From an uncultured Pelagibacteraceae bacterium (lineage in GTDB: Bacteria; Pseudomonadota; Alphaproteobacteria; Pelagibacterales; Pelagibacteraceae), in assembly GCA_902591025.1 (NCBI GenBank), contig CACIZB010000003.1, positions 1 to 64,000 of the forward strand: a DNA stretch of 64,000 nt, in the 5' to 3' direction. The translations under genes were made by a program, and so were the position numbers. Shown here one piece after another: positions 35,414 to 44,782 of this stretch. The notes under the pieces were generated by a model. The model was not told the DNA's origin, made no database searches, and saw only the letters and a program-made list of their open reading frames with translations. Every line of letters begins with the position of its first letter. The first letter of the stretch is position 1.

Positions 35414-35494
35414 TTATTTATCTTTAACCAGATGTTTTGTAATAGTTGATCCTATAAAGCCACTTCCACCAGTAACTAAAATTTTTTGTTTCAA
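35414..35494 (-). pseudogene. Truncated epimerase remnant (NAD-binding start of an SDR)
   Basis: On the minus strand a TTG-started frame reads 26 codons: KQKILVTGGSGFIGSTITKH then LVKDK and stop. This is the Rossmann-fold opening (GxxGxxG) of an extended SDR, closely like the intact epimerase at 33.0 kb, cut off right after the first helix. The start overlaps the stop of the upstream glycosyltransferase as TTGA. It is best read as what is left of an epimerase gene after deletion or recombination. Confidence 0.8.
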
Positions 35495-36210
35495 ATTTTT
35501 CCTCTTTTAAGCCATGTTGTTGACAATCCATAGATATACCATTTTAGGTATTGAGGTAACCATTTAAAAACTTTAAATCTACTAGATCCCTCACTTCTCT
35601 CTTCCCACTGAGCTGGTATTTCTGAAATTTTATATTTGAGTCTGTTACATTTCGCTAAAAGCTCTAAGGAGTAAGCAAATCCAACTTTTGATTCTATTTT
35701 AACTTCATTTAATAATTGGCGTGAAAATAATCTAAAACCATTGCTTGCATCTCTAATTGGAATACTTGAAAAATAATATAATGTAAAAGATGCACTTCTC
35801 ACTAAAATTGATTTTATTAAAGGACAGCCTTTCATTGAACCCCCTTTCATAAATCTGCTTGCAGCAACAATATGACTTCCGTTTATAAATTCATTATACA
35901 TTTCATCTAAAATGTTAAAATTGATAAAATCATCAGCAGGATAAACTATTACACAATCTGAGTTACCTGATTTAAAACCTTCTTTAATCGCCGAACATGG
36001 TCCTCTCGAAGGGTTTTTTATAAAACTAATTTCAAAATTAAATCCATTAAGTTGATCTTTGTATTGAAAAATATTATCGTTATCCAAATCATAGCAGAAA
36101 AGAACTCTAAAATTATTTTTTATATTCTTTTGAAAATGTTCCATTAATTTTAAAACTTTTTCGCCCTCATTAAAAACAGGTATTATAATTTCTAAAGGAA
36201 CTTTATTCAT
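35491..36210 (-). CDS. Glycosyltransferase family 2 (dolichyl-phosphate-mannose-synthase-like)
   Basis: A 239-residue GT2 enzyme. 'LEIIIPVFNEGEKVLKLMEH' opens the nucleotide-binding fold, 'CVIVYPADDFINFNILDEM' contains a DD motif equivalent to DxD, and 'GGSMKGCPLIKSILVRSASF' and 'SNGFRLFSRQLLNEV' match polyprenyl-phosphate-sugar synthases. It may feed the GT-C protein next door. Its stop overlaps the start of the truncated epimerase remnant. Confidence 0.85.
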   Translation of the reverse strand: MNKVPLEIIIPVFNEGEKVLKLMEHFQKNIKNNFRVLFCYDLDNDNIFQYKDQLNGFNFEISFIKNPSRGPCSAIKEGFKSGNSDCVIVYPADDFINFNILDEMYNEFINGSHIVAASRFMKGGSMKGCPLIKSILVRSASFTLYYFSSIPIRDASNGFRLFSRQLLNEVKIESKVGFAYSLELLAKCNRLKYKISEIPAQWEERSEGSSRFKVFKWLPQYLKWYIYGLSTTWLKRGKI

Positions 36211-36947
36211 AAAATTTTTTTTAACTTACTTACATTTAAAGATGCATCTGTTGCAATTTTAAAGTTAAGTTCATTTAATATTTTACTTTTGTCACAAGGT
36301 TCTAAATTTTTTTTATACTTTTTATAATTTTTGTAATCGGATATTTTTGGACCTCCAACATTGATTGTACCTTGAAACTTTTTTTTAACTAACATCGATA
36401 TATATTTAACCAATTTATTGACTTCTAAGCTAGATGTATAAATATTTACAGCTGAGTACTTGAAAGGAATTTTTTTTTTATCAAAAAATCTTGTTCTAAT
36501 AATCATATAATTTTTCAATTTTTTGACTATTTTTTCACCTTTTAACTTTGTTAAACCATAAATATTATAAGGAGATGTTTTGTCAGTCTCTTTATAATTG
36601 CCTCTAGTGGAAGCATACACAGCATCACTTGATATAAAAACTAATTTAATATCTTTTTTTTTTATTTTTTGAATCTTTAAAATTGATTTAACTATATTAT
36701 GGGTTCCAATTATATTTATTTTTTTAGCTTTGTTTTTATCAAATTCACAATCTTTAACTCTTGCTAAAGCAGCACAATGTAAAACTAAATCTATTTTTTT
36801 CTTTATTAAATAATTTTCAATTTGTTTTTTATTTAAAATATTAAGTATTTTTTTTTTAGGATATTTTAAATTAGAAAAAAATTTTGATTTAATTATTTTT
36901 GATCCTAAAGTACCTGAACCACCTAATAGTAAAATGTTATTTGTCAA
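36207..36947 (-). CDS. RmlD-like NDP-sugar reductase (SDR)
   Basis: A 246-residue SDR that starts with 'MTNNILLLGGSGTLGSK' from a TTG at 36947, which overlaps the nucleotide-sugar dehydrogenase stop as TTGA. The catalytic 'YNIYGLTKLKGEKIV' has the Tyr-x3-Lys motif, and 'VFISSDAVYAS' contains the Ser. Similarity is to dTDP-4-dehydrorhamnose reductases, reducing a 4-keto sugar, but the C-terminal half is divergent. A longer TTG start at 36959 is possible. Confidence 0.78.
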   Translation of the reverse strand: MTNNILLLGGSGTLGSKIIKSKFFSNLKYPKKKILNILNKKQIENYLIKKKIDLVLHCAALARVKDCEFDKNKAKKINIIGTHNIVKSILKIQKIKKKDIKLVFISSDAVYASTRGNYKETDKTSPYNIYGLTKLKGEKIVKKLKNYMIIRTRFFDKKKIPFKYSAVNIYTSSLEVNKLVKYISMLVKKKFQGTINVGGPKISDYKNYKKYKKNLEPCDKSKILNELNFKIATDASLNVSKLKKIL

Positions 36948-38107
36948 AAAAAGCCCCAACTATCAATAAGGTACTTATTTTTTGGTATTTTAATTTTTTT
37001 GTAAGATGAATGAGGCACTCCCAAAATAATTATATCAGACTTTTTTATAAGTTGATTTTTATCAATTATTTCATTCATCTTAACGTATTCATCAGAAATA
37101 CTTACGTTTAACCCTTTTCTTTTTAAAAAATTATAAAGATTAATTGATAAAGAGTCTCTAATATCGTCAATATCAGATTTAAATGCTGCACCTAATATTC
37201 CTATTTTTTTAGCTTTTAATTTTTTTTTAAATTTATTTTTCATTTTTGAATAAATAAATTTTGGAAATCCTTGATTTATTTTTGTTGCAGCAATTCCTAA
37301 TGTAAATGAGTTTTGTAAAAATGCATTTAATTGCGTTGTATCTTTATATAAGCATGGTCCAGCTGCAAAACCAGCTTTTGGTATACTTTTATTTCTATCA
37401 TATCCATCGATCATATTTTGTCTTAAGTTTTTAAAATTAATTCCAAATCTTTCACAAATTGTATAAAATTGATTGGAAATTGAAAAATTTATATATCTCC
37501 ATGCGTTCGAGAAAAGCTTAATTAATTCAGCCTCTAATATTGAGGTCACGATTATTTTTTTACATATCAATTTAAATAATTTTTTAGATTGATTAATTGA
37601 ATTTTTCGATACTCCCGAAACTATTTGAGGCAATTTAGGTAATTCTGAGATTGACTTTCCTTGAACAACTCTTTCTGGACAGTAAGAGATGTTTTTATAT
37701 TTTCTACCTAAAAATTTTTGAATTTTGTAACATGTGCCAGGATAAATTGAGCTTCTTATTACTAATAGTTTATTTGGATTTAAATATTTTTTTACATCTC
37801 TGAACATTTTAAAAAAAAAATCCAAATCTGGTTTAGAATTTTTTACAGGAGTACCAATGCAAACAATTACTATTTTTGCATCCTGAAGAGATTTTTTGTC
37901 AGTAGTAGCAAAAATTCGATGTTTATTTTTTTTTAATAATTTATGGCCACCTTCCTCCATGAATGGCATTTGAAGATTATTTATTTTTTTAACGTTACTA
38001 TTATCTTTATCGTAAAGAATTACCTTTTTTCCTTTATCGGCAAAAAGCACTCCTAGTGGTAAACCAATATGACCAGCACCTCCAACAATAACAATATCAG
38101 CTTTCAT
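36944..38107 (-). CDS. UDP-glucose/GDP-mannose dehydrogenase family (NDP-sugar dehydrogenase)
   Basis: A 387-residue NAD enzyme oxidising the C6 of a nucleotide sugar to a uronic acid. Seen are 'VIVGGAGHIGLPLGVLFADK' (7-26), 'IVCIGTPVKNSKPDLDF' (81-97), and the catalytic Cys252 in 'GPCLYKDTTQL'. Arrangement and length fit UDP-N-acetylmannosamine/UDP-N-acetylglucosamine dehydrogenases more than UDP-glucose dehydrogenase, but this is an estimate. First gene of the minus-strand polysaccharide block. Confidence 0.85.
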   Translation of the reverse strand: MKADIVIVGGAGHIGLPLGVLFADKGKKVILYDKDNSNVKKINNLQMPFMEEGGHKLLKKNKHRIFATTDKKSLQDAKIVIVCIGTPVKNSKPDLDFFFKMFRDVKKYLNPNKLLVIRSSIYPGTCYKIQKFLGRKYKNISYCPERVVQGKSISELPKLPQIVSGVSKNSINQSKKLFKLICKKIIVTSILEAELIKLFSNAWRYINFSISNQFYTICERFGINFKNLRQNMIDGYDRNKSIPKAGFAAGPCLYKDTTQLNAFLQNSFTLGIAATKINQGFPKFIYSKMKNKFKKKLKAKKIGILGAAFKSDIDDIRDSLSINLYNFLKRKGLNVSISDEYVKMNEIIDKNQLIKKSDIIILGVPHSSYKKIKIPKNKYLIDSWGFF

Positions 38108-38137
38108 TTGTTTATTTATAGTTTAAAAATAATAAAA

Positions 38138-39940
38138 ATGAAAATTCAAAAACAAATTTATTATTTTGTTTTAATATCATTTTCAATCCTAATTGCTAAT
38201 TATGTATGGCCTTTAATTAATTTATCTTCGAACAAAGATATAATTGGTATTTATTCACAAAATAACTATAGCTCATTTAATGATATTTTAAGGTATTTAA
38301 GCTTTGTTTTAATTCCTGTAATTATTTATTTTTTTTCAAAAATGTTTTTTGAAAAGAAAACTTTTTTTATTTTTTTATCTAATTTTAAAATTAAGAAAAT
38401 TACTTATCATCAAAATACAACAATTTATATTTTTCTCTTAATTTTAGTAATTTTTCTAATATTAGAATCTCTTTCTATAAATTTTCCACTAAACAAAATT
38501 GATATTTTTCATGACGGTCAAAGACTTAGTTCTGCTTTTAAGAGTAAAATTGATGGATCTTTTTGGTCTGGGTCATATGTCAGTGTTGGAATAGTTTATG
38601 AAACAATGGGAACAAAGTTTGCTTGGAAACTTTTTCAAAATGAAACAATAGGCTCAATGAAGGTTTTAGACATATTCTATATTTTAATAACTAAAATTTT
38701 ATTAGTTTTTCTTGCTTTTGAAATAACAAAATATATCCAACTTAATTACCATTACAAAATATTATACTTTTTGTTAACGAGCTTTTTCTTGTATAGTCTT
38801 ATAGATTACAATCTAAATAGCATTGATGTAATTTCATTCAGAGAAATACCAATAATTTTATCATTGATTCTATTTATAAAAACATATGACTCCGAGTCTA
38901 TTCTAAATTATATTTTCATTGGCATTCTATCAGTGCTTACATTTTTTTGGAGTGTAGATCGAGCTTTGGTGCTAAGTTTATTTATTTTATTTATAATTTT
39001 TATCCAGATTTATAATAAAAAATACAAACAATTTTTTGTAACAACTTTATCTATTGTAATATTATGGATATTATTTTTTTTATTTTTTAATCACGAATTT
39101 AATTTTTTCTTAAGCAATACTTTATCAATAATTAATGAACATAGTTATGTTAATGGTATTATTCACCCCCAACCATTTACTGAAGAAAAAAACTCAGCAA
39201 GAGCAACAAAAAATTTATTAGCAATAATTTTTGCAATAATAATATCATTAAGTCTTTTTTTTAAAAAAGAAGATATATATTCTCACAAATTAAAAATAAT
39301 TTTTTTTACAACAAGTATTTTTTGTTTTTTAAGTTATGTTTATGCTTTAGGCAGATCTGATGGACCTCATATAAAGCAAGCTTTTGCTTTTCCTGCCATA
39401 TTCTTCATTTTTTATTTTTTATTTGTCTTTATTTATTTTATCTCTAATTCAAAATATAATTTTTTTAAAGATAAGAAAATTTTAATACTTATTTTACCTA
39501 CTCTTATTTATTTATCTTTAAATATGAGTATAGATTTTAAAAATATAAATAATTTCAAACTTAGATTTGATAAATATGTTTCGTTGGATGATAGTAATTT
39601 TATATCTGATGATGATAATCTATTTGTTCAAACTGTTTCAAATTTAGTTAAAAAGGAAAAATGTATTCAGTTGTTTACTAATGATGCTGCTTTATTGTAT
39701 TTATTAAAAAAACCAAGTTGTACAAAATTTTATTTTATCTACTCACTGGGTTCAATTTCCAACCAAAAGATTATGATAAATGAAATGAAAAATACAAATC
39801 TAGTTATCACTAATGGCAAAACTGACAATTGGGATATCCCAGTAAAGGTTAAGTACCCTTTGGTTTATGACTATATAGAAAATAGCTATTTAGATTATAA
39901 GAAAATTGGACAACGTCAGATAAAGTTAAAGAAAAATTAA
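38138..39940 (+). CDS. Large polytopic membrane protein of the polysaccharide island
   Basis: About 600 residues from the ATG at 38138 with roughly 11-13 hydrophobic helices and a soluble C-terminal part (about 500-600). A segment 'DIFHDGQRLSSAFKSKIDGS' between early helices is reminiscent of the acidic loop of GT-C transferases. I do not recognise a named family. An upstream in-frame start (38069) would overlap the divergent dehydrogenase coding region, so it is rejected. Extremely Phe/Ile/Lys rich. Confidence 0.72.
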   Translation: MKIQKQIYYFVLISFSILIANYVWPLINLSSNKDIIGIYSQNNYSSFNDILRYLSFVLIPVIIYFFSKMFFEKKTFFIFLSNFKIKKITYHQNTTIYIFLLILVIFLILESLSINFPLNKIDIFHDGQRLSSAFKSKIDGSFWSGSYVSVGIVYETMGTKFAWKLFQNETIGSMKVLDIFYILITKILLVFLAFEITKYIQLNYHYKILYFLLTSFFLYSLIDYNLNSIDVISFREIPIILSLILFIKTYDSESILNYIFIGILSVLTFFWSVDRALVLSLFILFIIFIQIYNKKYKQFFVTTLSIVILWILFFLFFNHEFNFFLSNTLSIINEHSYVNGIIHPQPFTEEKNSARATKNLLAIIFAIIISLSLFFKKEDIYSHKLKIIFFTTSIFCFLSYVYALGRSDGPHIKQAFAFPAIFFIFYFLFVFIYFISNSKYNFFKDKKILILILPTLIYLSLNMSIDFKNINNFKLRFDKYVSLDDSNFISDDDNLFVQTVSNLVKKEKCIQLFTNDAALLYLLKKPSCTKFYFIYSLGSISNQKIMINEMKNTNLVITNGKTDNWDIPVKVKYPLVYDYIENSYLDYKKIGQRQIKLKKN

Positions 39941-40941
39941 TTTAGTAATATATTTATCTCTTTTTTAATATTTTTTGGAATTTTTATTTCCTTTTTAATA
40001 TTTTTTTTATAACGATAAAATTTATTTTGTCCGGGATACATGATTTCCTTAACTCCCTTAATCTTTGGAAGTTTCTTAATTTTTTTGATATTATGTTTAA
40101 TTCTACTATTAAAATTTTTCACAAATAAATTATTTTTGAATGTAATAAATAAATGCCCTACGTTTTGTGAACCAGAGAAATCATCAAAAGGGTCTTTGAC
40201 TTCACCTGCATGACTACTTCCAGTTAAAACTCCACTCAAAATATCAACCATCCATGCCAATCCAGATCCTCTATATCCTGCGATTGGTAATTGAACACCC
40301 TTTAGGGCTTTATTTGCGTTAGTTGTAGGCTTTCCAAATTTATCTAACGCAACTCCTATTGGAATCTTTTCATTAATTTTGGATGCAAATCTAATTTTTC
40401 CTCTATTGATCATTGACATTGATGTATCTAAAATAAATGGCACTTTTGAGCCAGATGGACTACCAAAGCATATTGGGTTGGTTCCAAATAAACTTTTTCG
40501 TGCTCCATGAGGTGCAATAGCAGGTGGTGCGTTTGTATATATCATTGTTATCAAGTTTTTTCTAACAGCCTGTTCTGCCCAATACCCTGACAAACCATAA
40601 TGACCACTATTTTTTACCGCTACCATTCCAATTCCAGTTTTTTTTGCATTATCTATGGCTTTTTTAATTGCTAAATCTGCAGCAACAAAACCTATACTAT
40701 TATCAGCATCTATATGAGAAATTGATTTTGAATAATTTATAATCTTTATTTTTGGTTTCGGATTGATAACTTTCTTTTTTATTCTTTTGCAATACATTTT
40801 TAGTCTTGAAAGACCATGTCCATATGCACCGACTAATTCAGCATTGATTATTGCTTCAGAACATATTTTGGAATGTTTCAGGTTAAAATCATATTTTCGA
40901 AAAATTTTAATTAATATTTTTAATAACTTATTTTTTTTCAT
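39937..40941 (-). CDS. Malate/L-lactate dehydrogenase-type oxidoreductase (Ldh_2 family)
   Basis: A 334-residue NAD(P) oxidoreductase of the Ldh_2/DpkA fold. 'AVKNSGHYGLSGYWAEQAVR' contains the catalytic His, 'NAPPAIAPHGARKSLFGTNP' the cofactor loop, and 'AGYRGSGLAWMVDILSGVLT' the subunit interface. Family members reduce 2-oxoacids (malate, sulfolactate, ureidoglycolate, delta-piperideine-carboxylate). Its place amid glycan genes is unusual; a role in making a sugar-linked hydroxyacid is only a guess. Confidence 0.85.
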   Translation of the reverse strand: MKKNKLLKILIKIFRKYDFNLKHSKICSEAIINAELVGAYGHGLSRLKMYCKRIKKKVINPKPKIKIINYSKSISHIDADNSIGFVAADLAIKKAIDNAKKTGIGMVAVKNSGHYGLSGYWAEQAVRKNLITMIYTNAPPAIAPHGARKSLFGTNPICFGSPSGSKVPFILDTSMSMINRGKIRFASKINEKIPIGVALDKFGKPTTNANKALKGVQLPIAGYRGSGLAWMVDILSGVLTGSSHAGEVKDPFDDFSGSQNVGHLFITFKNNLFVKNFNSRIKHNIKKIKKLPKIKGVKEIMYPGQNKFYRYKKNIKKEIKIPKNIKKEINILLN

Positions 40942-40964
40942 TATTATTAGGTTAGAGTATTCTT

Positions 40965-42167
40965 ATGATAAATTTATTAAAACTCAAAAATATATTATAT
41001 CTTATTATATTCATAGTAACTTTATCGCAATTCATAAAATTTTATAGTTTTTATGAGGAATATTCAGCATGGCAATATGCAGATTGGTTAATTAATTATC
41101 AAGGAGGATTTGTCAGAAGGGGCTTAATAGGAGAAATCCTTTTTAAGATTTATAGTTTCACATCTATACGTTTAGACTATTTAGTTTTAATCTTATTATA
41201 TCTATTATTTAGCATTTCTTTTTTGACACTTATTAAATCAGTCAAATACATAAAAAACTCTTTTATAGATTTAATGATTTTTTTATCACCTGGTTTTTTT
41301 ATTTATCCCTTCATGAACTCTGAAGTGATAGGACGAAAAGATGTTCTCTTAGTCTCTATAATTGGATTATTTACATTTTATTATGAAAAAATAAATAGGA
41401 ATTTTCAATTTTTTGTATTTATCATTTTGATTTTTTTATTATCTCTATCTCACACAGGGTTTATATTTTATACGCAATATCTAATATTTTTTTATTTCTT
41501 ATTTAATTATTCTAAAAATAGACAAGTAAAAAAATACCAACTAATGATCATTTTTTTTAGTATCTTTATTTTGTTAATTTTAACTTTCATATTTAAAGGA
41601 ACAAATTCAGAAGTTCTTGAAATATGTAATTCAATTAAAAATTTTATATCAGAAAATTGTGGAAAATCAGACCAGATCTCTTGGCTTGCAAAAGATACTT
41701 CTGATTATATTAGTTCAAAATTTTCTAATGGATTGGGATATTTTTTAAATAATTTTTTTGTTTACTTCATTTCTTTAATTTGGGTTTATTTTTTTTTATG
41801 TTTAAAAATCTATAATTCAAGTTTTACTAATTCTTTTAAAAGATTTAATCATATTAATCCTTTATTAATATTTACAATTCTATTTCTAATTACATCGCCT
41901 GTTTTTATTTTAGGTATTGATTGGGGAAGGTACATTTTTTTAAGTTATTCATGCTCATTTTTTATTTATATTTTTTGTTTAAGAAAAAGATTGTTTATTT
42001 TTAAAAAAAAAATTGTTAATTTTACTTTTAATAGAGGTCTATCAATAATTATAGTTATAATATATTGCTTTATATGGACTTTTCCATTTTATAACGCTGT
42101 CGGTTTTAAATTTACTTTAAAAAAACCTGCTATATCATTAATCAATAAAATAACACATGGAAAATAA
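40965..42167 (+). CDS. Polytopic membrane protein of the polysaccharide island
   Basis: A 400-residue protein with about ten hydrophobic helices. After helix 1 it has 'YSAWQYADWLINYQGGFVRR' then 'GLIGEIL', a pattern seen in EpsG-like or O-antigen polymerase-like proteins, but similarity is weak and the family is not firmly recognised. Divergent from the Ldh_2 gene with a 23-base gap, and overlaps the following methyltransferase by 11 bases. Confidence 0.72.
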   Translation: MINLLKLKNILYLIIFIVTLSQFIKFYSFYEEYSAWQYADWLINYQGGFVRRGLIGEILFKIYSFTSIRLDYLVLILLYLLFSISFLTLIKSVKYIKNSFIDLMIFLSPGFFIYPFMNSEVIGRKDVLLVSIIGLFTFYYEKINRNFQFFVFIILIFLLSLSHTGFIFYTQYLIFFYFLFNYSKNRQVKKYQLMIIFFSIFILLILTFIFKGTNSEVLEICNSIKNFISENCGKSDQISWLAKDTSDYISSKFSNGLGYFLNNFFVYFISLIWVYFFLCLKIYNSSFTNSFKRFNHINPLLIFTILFLITSPVFILGIDWGRYIFLSYSCSFFIYIFCLRKRLFIFKKKIVNFTFNRGLSIIIVIIYCFIWTFPFYNAVGFKFTLKKPAISLINKITHGK

Positions 42168-42852
42168 CCAAAAAATTTATGACGGATGGGAATTAGAATA
42201 TTTTGACTTATCAAAAAATTTTAGAAAATATCAGTTTTCTATAATTAATAAATTTATTAAAGGGACTGTAGCAGAAATTGGTCCCGGAAATGGGGTAAAT
42301 ATACTGAACTATCTAGGTAATTGTAATTCATTAGATCTATTTGAGCTGAACAAAGACTTATTCAATAATCTTAATAAAAATTTTGGCTCTTTGAAAAAAA
42401 TAAATATCTTTAATAAAATATTTGATGGTGACATTGAAAAATATGACTCCATTCTTTATCTAGATGTCCTTGAACATATACAGAATGATGAAAAAGAAAT
42501 TTTAAAAGCCTTAAAATCATTAAAAAAAAATGGAAATCTAATTATAAATGTACCTGCTTTTAAATTCCTATATTCTGATTTTGATAGTGATGTTGGTCAT
42601 TATCGACGTTATTCAAAAAAAGATATTTTGAGAATGGCAGATAAATTTAAACTAAAGATTACAACAATTAAATATTATGATTCTATTGGCTTTGCATTAT
42701 CTCTATTATCTAAAATATTTTCTTCAAATTATAAAAAAAATTTTCAAACAAAAATTAAATTTTGGGATAGTTTAATTATTTTTTCAAAAATAATAGACTT
42801 AATAACTTTTAATTTAGTTGGTAAATCTCTTTTTATAGTTATTAAAAAATAA
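42157..42852 (+). CDS. Class I SAM-dependent methyltransferase
   Basis: A 231-residue Rossmann-fold methyltransferase. Motif I is 'VAEIGPGNGVNILNYLG', motif II/III lies around 'SILYLDVLEHIQNDEKEIL', and 'GHYRRYSKKDILRMADKFKL' is typical of methyltransferases in O-antigen clusters. The substrate is probably a glycan or lipid intermediate. It ends 5 bases from the convergent tauC stop, marking the edge of the island. Confidence 0.85.
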   Translation: MENNQKIYDGWELEYFDLSKNFRKYQFSIINKFIKGTVAEIGPGNGVNILNYLGNCNSLDLFELNKDLFNNLNKNFGSLKKINIFNKIFDGDIEKYDSILYLDVLEHIQNDEKEILKALKSLKKNGNLIINVPAFKFLYSDFDSDVGHYRRYSKKDILRMADKFKLKITTIKYYDSIGFALSLLSKIFSSNYKKNFQTKIKFWDSLIIFSKIIDLITFNLVGKSLFIVIKK

Positions 42853-42856
42853 ACTA

Positions 42857-44782
42857 TTAACCTTTACCTCTCCAAGGTATAGTTTTATCAATTATTTTTC
42901 TTAAAGTTATATCAAATAACAAACCTAACATCCCCATAATAAAAATTGTTATCCAGATTACTTCATATTGAAAATATTTTTTTGCTACATTTTCCACAAA
43001 TCCGATTCCTGTCGTTCCTGCTAAAAATTCTGCTGCAACCAAAGTCCCCCAACACATACCTACAGCCACTCTAATACCGGTTAGAATTTCAGGTAGTGAA
43101 TTTGGAAAAATAACATATCTTAATATTTGTTTCTTAGATGCACCTAAAGAATGGGCTGCATGAATTTTTGATAATTGAGTTCCTGAGGCTCCAGCTCTGG
43201 CAGAAATAATCATTATAGAAAGTGAGACCATGAAAAGCAAAAATACTTTACCAGTATTATCAATACCTAAAACAGAAATTATTAAAGGCGCCCATGCAAG
43301 TGGAGGCACTGGTCTATACAGTTCAATTAATGGATCAAAAAAACCTTTTGCAAATCTATTTAATCCCATAAAAAGTCCTAGTGGCACTCCAATTAGTATT
43401 CCAAAAATTAGACCGAGAAAGACTCTTAAAAATGAGTCCCAGATATGACCATAAGGAACAGGAATTTTAAATAATTTGAAGTCACCTGTAACAACTTTAA
43501 GAACCCCTCCTTTAAAATTTTGTTTTACAATTCCGTCCTTAGTATGAACTGGATACTCACCTGGCAAAATATCGGCTATCCAATCTGGCAAAATAAAACC
43601 AATCATTTTACTTACATCAACCATCTTTATCCACAAAAGTGGAATATCTTTATAGCCCACACTAGGTTTTGACATGAGTATGAATTTATTAAAAGTATCA
43701 GATGGCTTAGGTAACCATCTGCCCGAACCTTGTTCTGAACAACTTGGACCACTGGCAACTATTGTTCCTGCTGGGAATAAAAATATATCAATATATCTCA
43801 GACCTCCTTGAGCATCTTTTTGCGCATTATCAAATTTGATAATTGCCGATTGCATTTTATTTAATGCGTTTGGAGGATAAATACTTGCAAATTCAATTCT
43901 TCTTGCAATCTTAACAATATTTTTGGCATAATTAGATGCTATTTCTTCATCATCTCTTAAATCATTTCTATAAACTTTAATTTGATCTTTGAGCTCTTTG
44001 ATTTTAGTTTTAAATTGTGGGTTATGATTTCTTAATTTAAAGAATTCATCACTTATTAGGTTTAGTTCCTGTGCTGCAGTATGGAACTTTAACCCTCTAT
44101 TTGTTGCAGGTACCAAAGGTACCTCTAAAGTATTTTCGATTGACCCTGAACCTGCATCTACTTTAGTAATACCCCATCCACCTTCATCGTTGACAGCTTT
44201 TAGCCTGTCTCTCAGTTCTTGCTCAGTTTCAAATGGATAACCGGTTTTTTGAAAATTTTCAGTTAAAAGATTAATTTTTCCTGTGATATCACTTATTTTT
44301 TGTTTAGTATCATTCTCAAGTAAATCTTCATTTGTAAGTAATGGTATAAGTTGATTAGTTTTAGTAATAAAACTAATTAATACTGTTTTTTGCTGATTAT
44401 TTAATTCTTTAGAATTTTGAATTTCATTTTGAATAACTTTTAAATTTTTATTTTCTTTTTTAATTTGTGAAGTACTTTTGAACTCTCTTTCTTCTATTGG
44501 AAATTGATATTTTAAACCAAGTAAAGAGTCATTAACCTTTGCAACTTGACATAATTCATTTGCGGATTTTGGATAAAATCCTTTCGCTATATCCCATGAA
44601 TAGTAAAGCCAAATTAGAAGAAGAAAGCTACTTCCAACAATTACCCAATGAGTTCCTCCTAATGCTCTTTCAGGATTTCCAAAAACTGCATCGACTTTCT
44701 CAGTTTTGATCAGGCGTCTGCCGTAAAGGATACAGCCGATAACAGCAAAAAATATTAAAAAGGTTACTATTTGTGTTAACAT
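42857..44782 (-). CDS. tauC: Taurine-type ABC transporter permease with long N-terminal extension
   Basis: A 641-residue permease. The last ~200 residues (about 440-636) are a normal SsuC/TauC permease: 'FLRVFLGLIFGILIGVPLGL' and the EAA loop 'AHSLGASKKQILRYVIFPNS'. It is preceded by two hydrophobic helices (about 3-20 and 46-62) and ~370 hydrophilic residues with coiled-coil-like stretches ('ENKNLKVIQNEIQNSKELNN') and two Cys. Standard TauC has ~275 residues. The extension probably lies in the periplasm. It abuts tauB directly. Confidence 0.85.
   Translation of the reverse strand: MLTQIVTFLIFFAVIGCILYGRRLIKTEKVDAVFGNPERALGGTHWVIVGSSFLLLIWLYYSWDIAKGFYPKSANELCQVAKVNDSLLGLKYQFPIEEREFKSTSQIKKENKNLKVIQNEIQNSKELNNQQKTVLISFITKTNQLIPLLTNEDLLENDTKQKISDITGKINLLTENFQKTGYPFETEQELRDRLKAVNDEGGWGITKVDAGSGSIENTLEVPLVPATNRGLKFHTAAQELNLISDEFFKLRNHNPQFKTKIKELKDQIKVYRNDLRDDEEIASNYAKNIVKIARRIEFASIYPPNALNKMQSAIIKFDNAQKDAQGGLRYIDIFLFPAGTIVASGPSCSEQGSGRWLPKPSDTFNKFILMSKPSVGYKDIPLLWIKMVDVSKMIGFILPDWIADILPGEYPVHTKDGIVKQNFKGGVLKVVTGDFKLFKIPVPYGHIWDSFLRVFLGLIFGILIGVPLGLFMGLNRFAKGFFDPLIELYRPVPPLAWAPLIISVLGIDNTGKVFLLFMVSLSIMIISARAGASGTQLSKIHAAHSLGASKKQILRYVIFPNSLPEILTGIRVAVGMCWGTLVAAEFLAGTTGIGFVENVAKKYFQYEVIWITIFIMGMLGLLFDITLRKIIDKTIPWRGKG

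Noticed and set aside
38069..38137. N-terminal extension of the large membrane protein at 38.1-39.9 kb
   Set aside because: It overlaps the start of the divergent NDP-sugar dehydrogenase and is low-complexity (Asn/Ser-rich); the ATG at 38138 opens directly into a hydrophobic helix.
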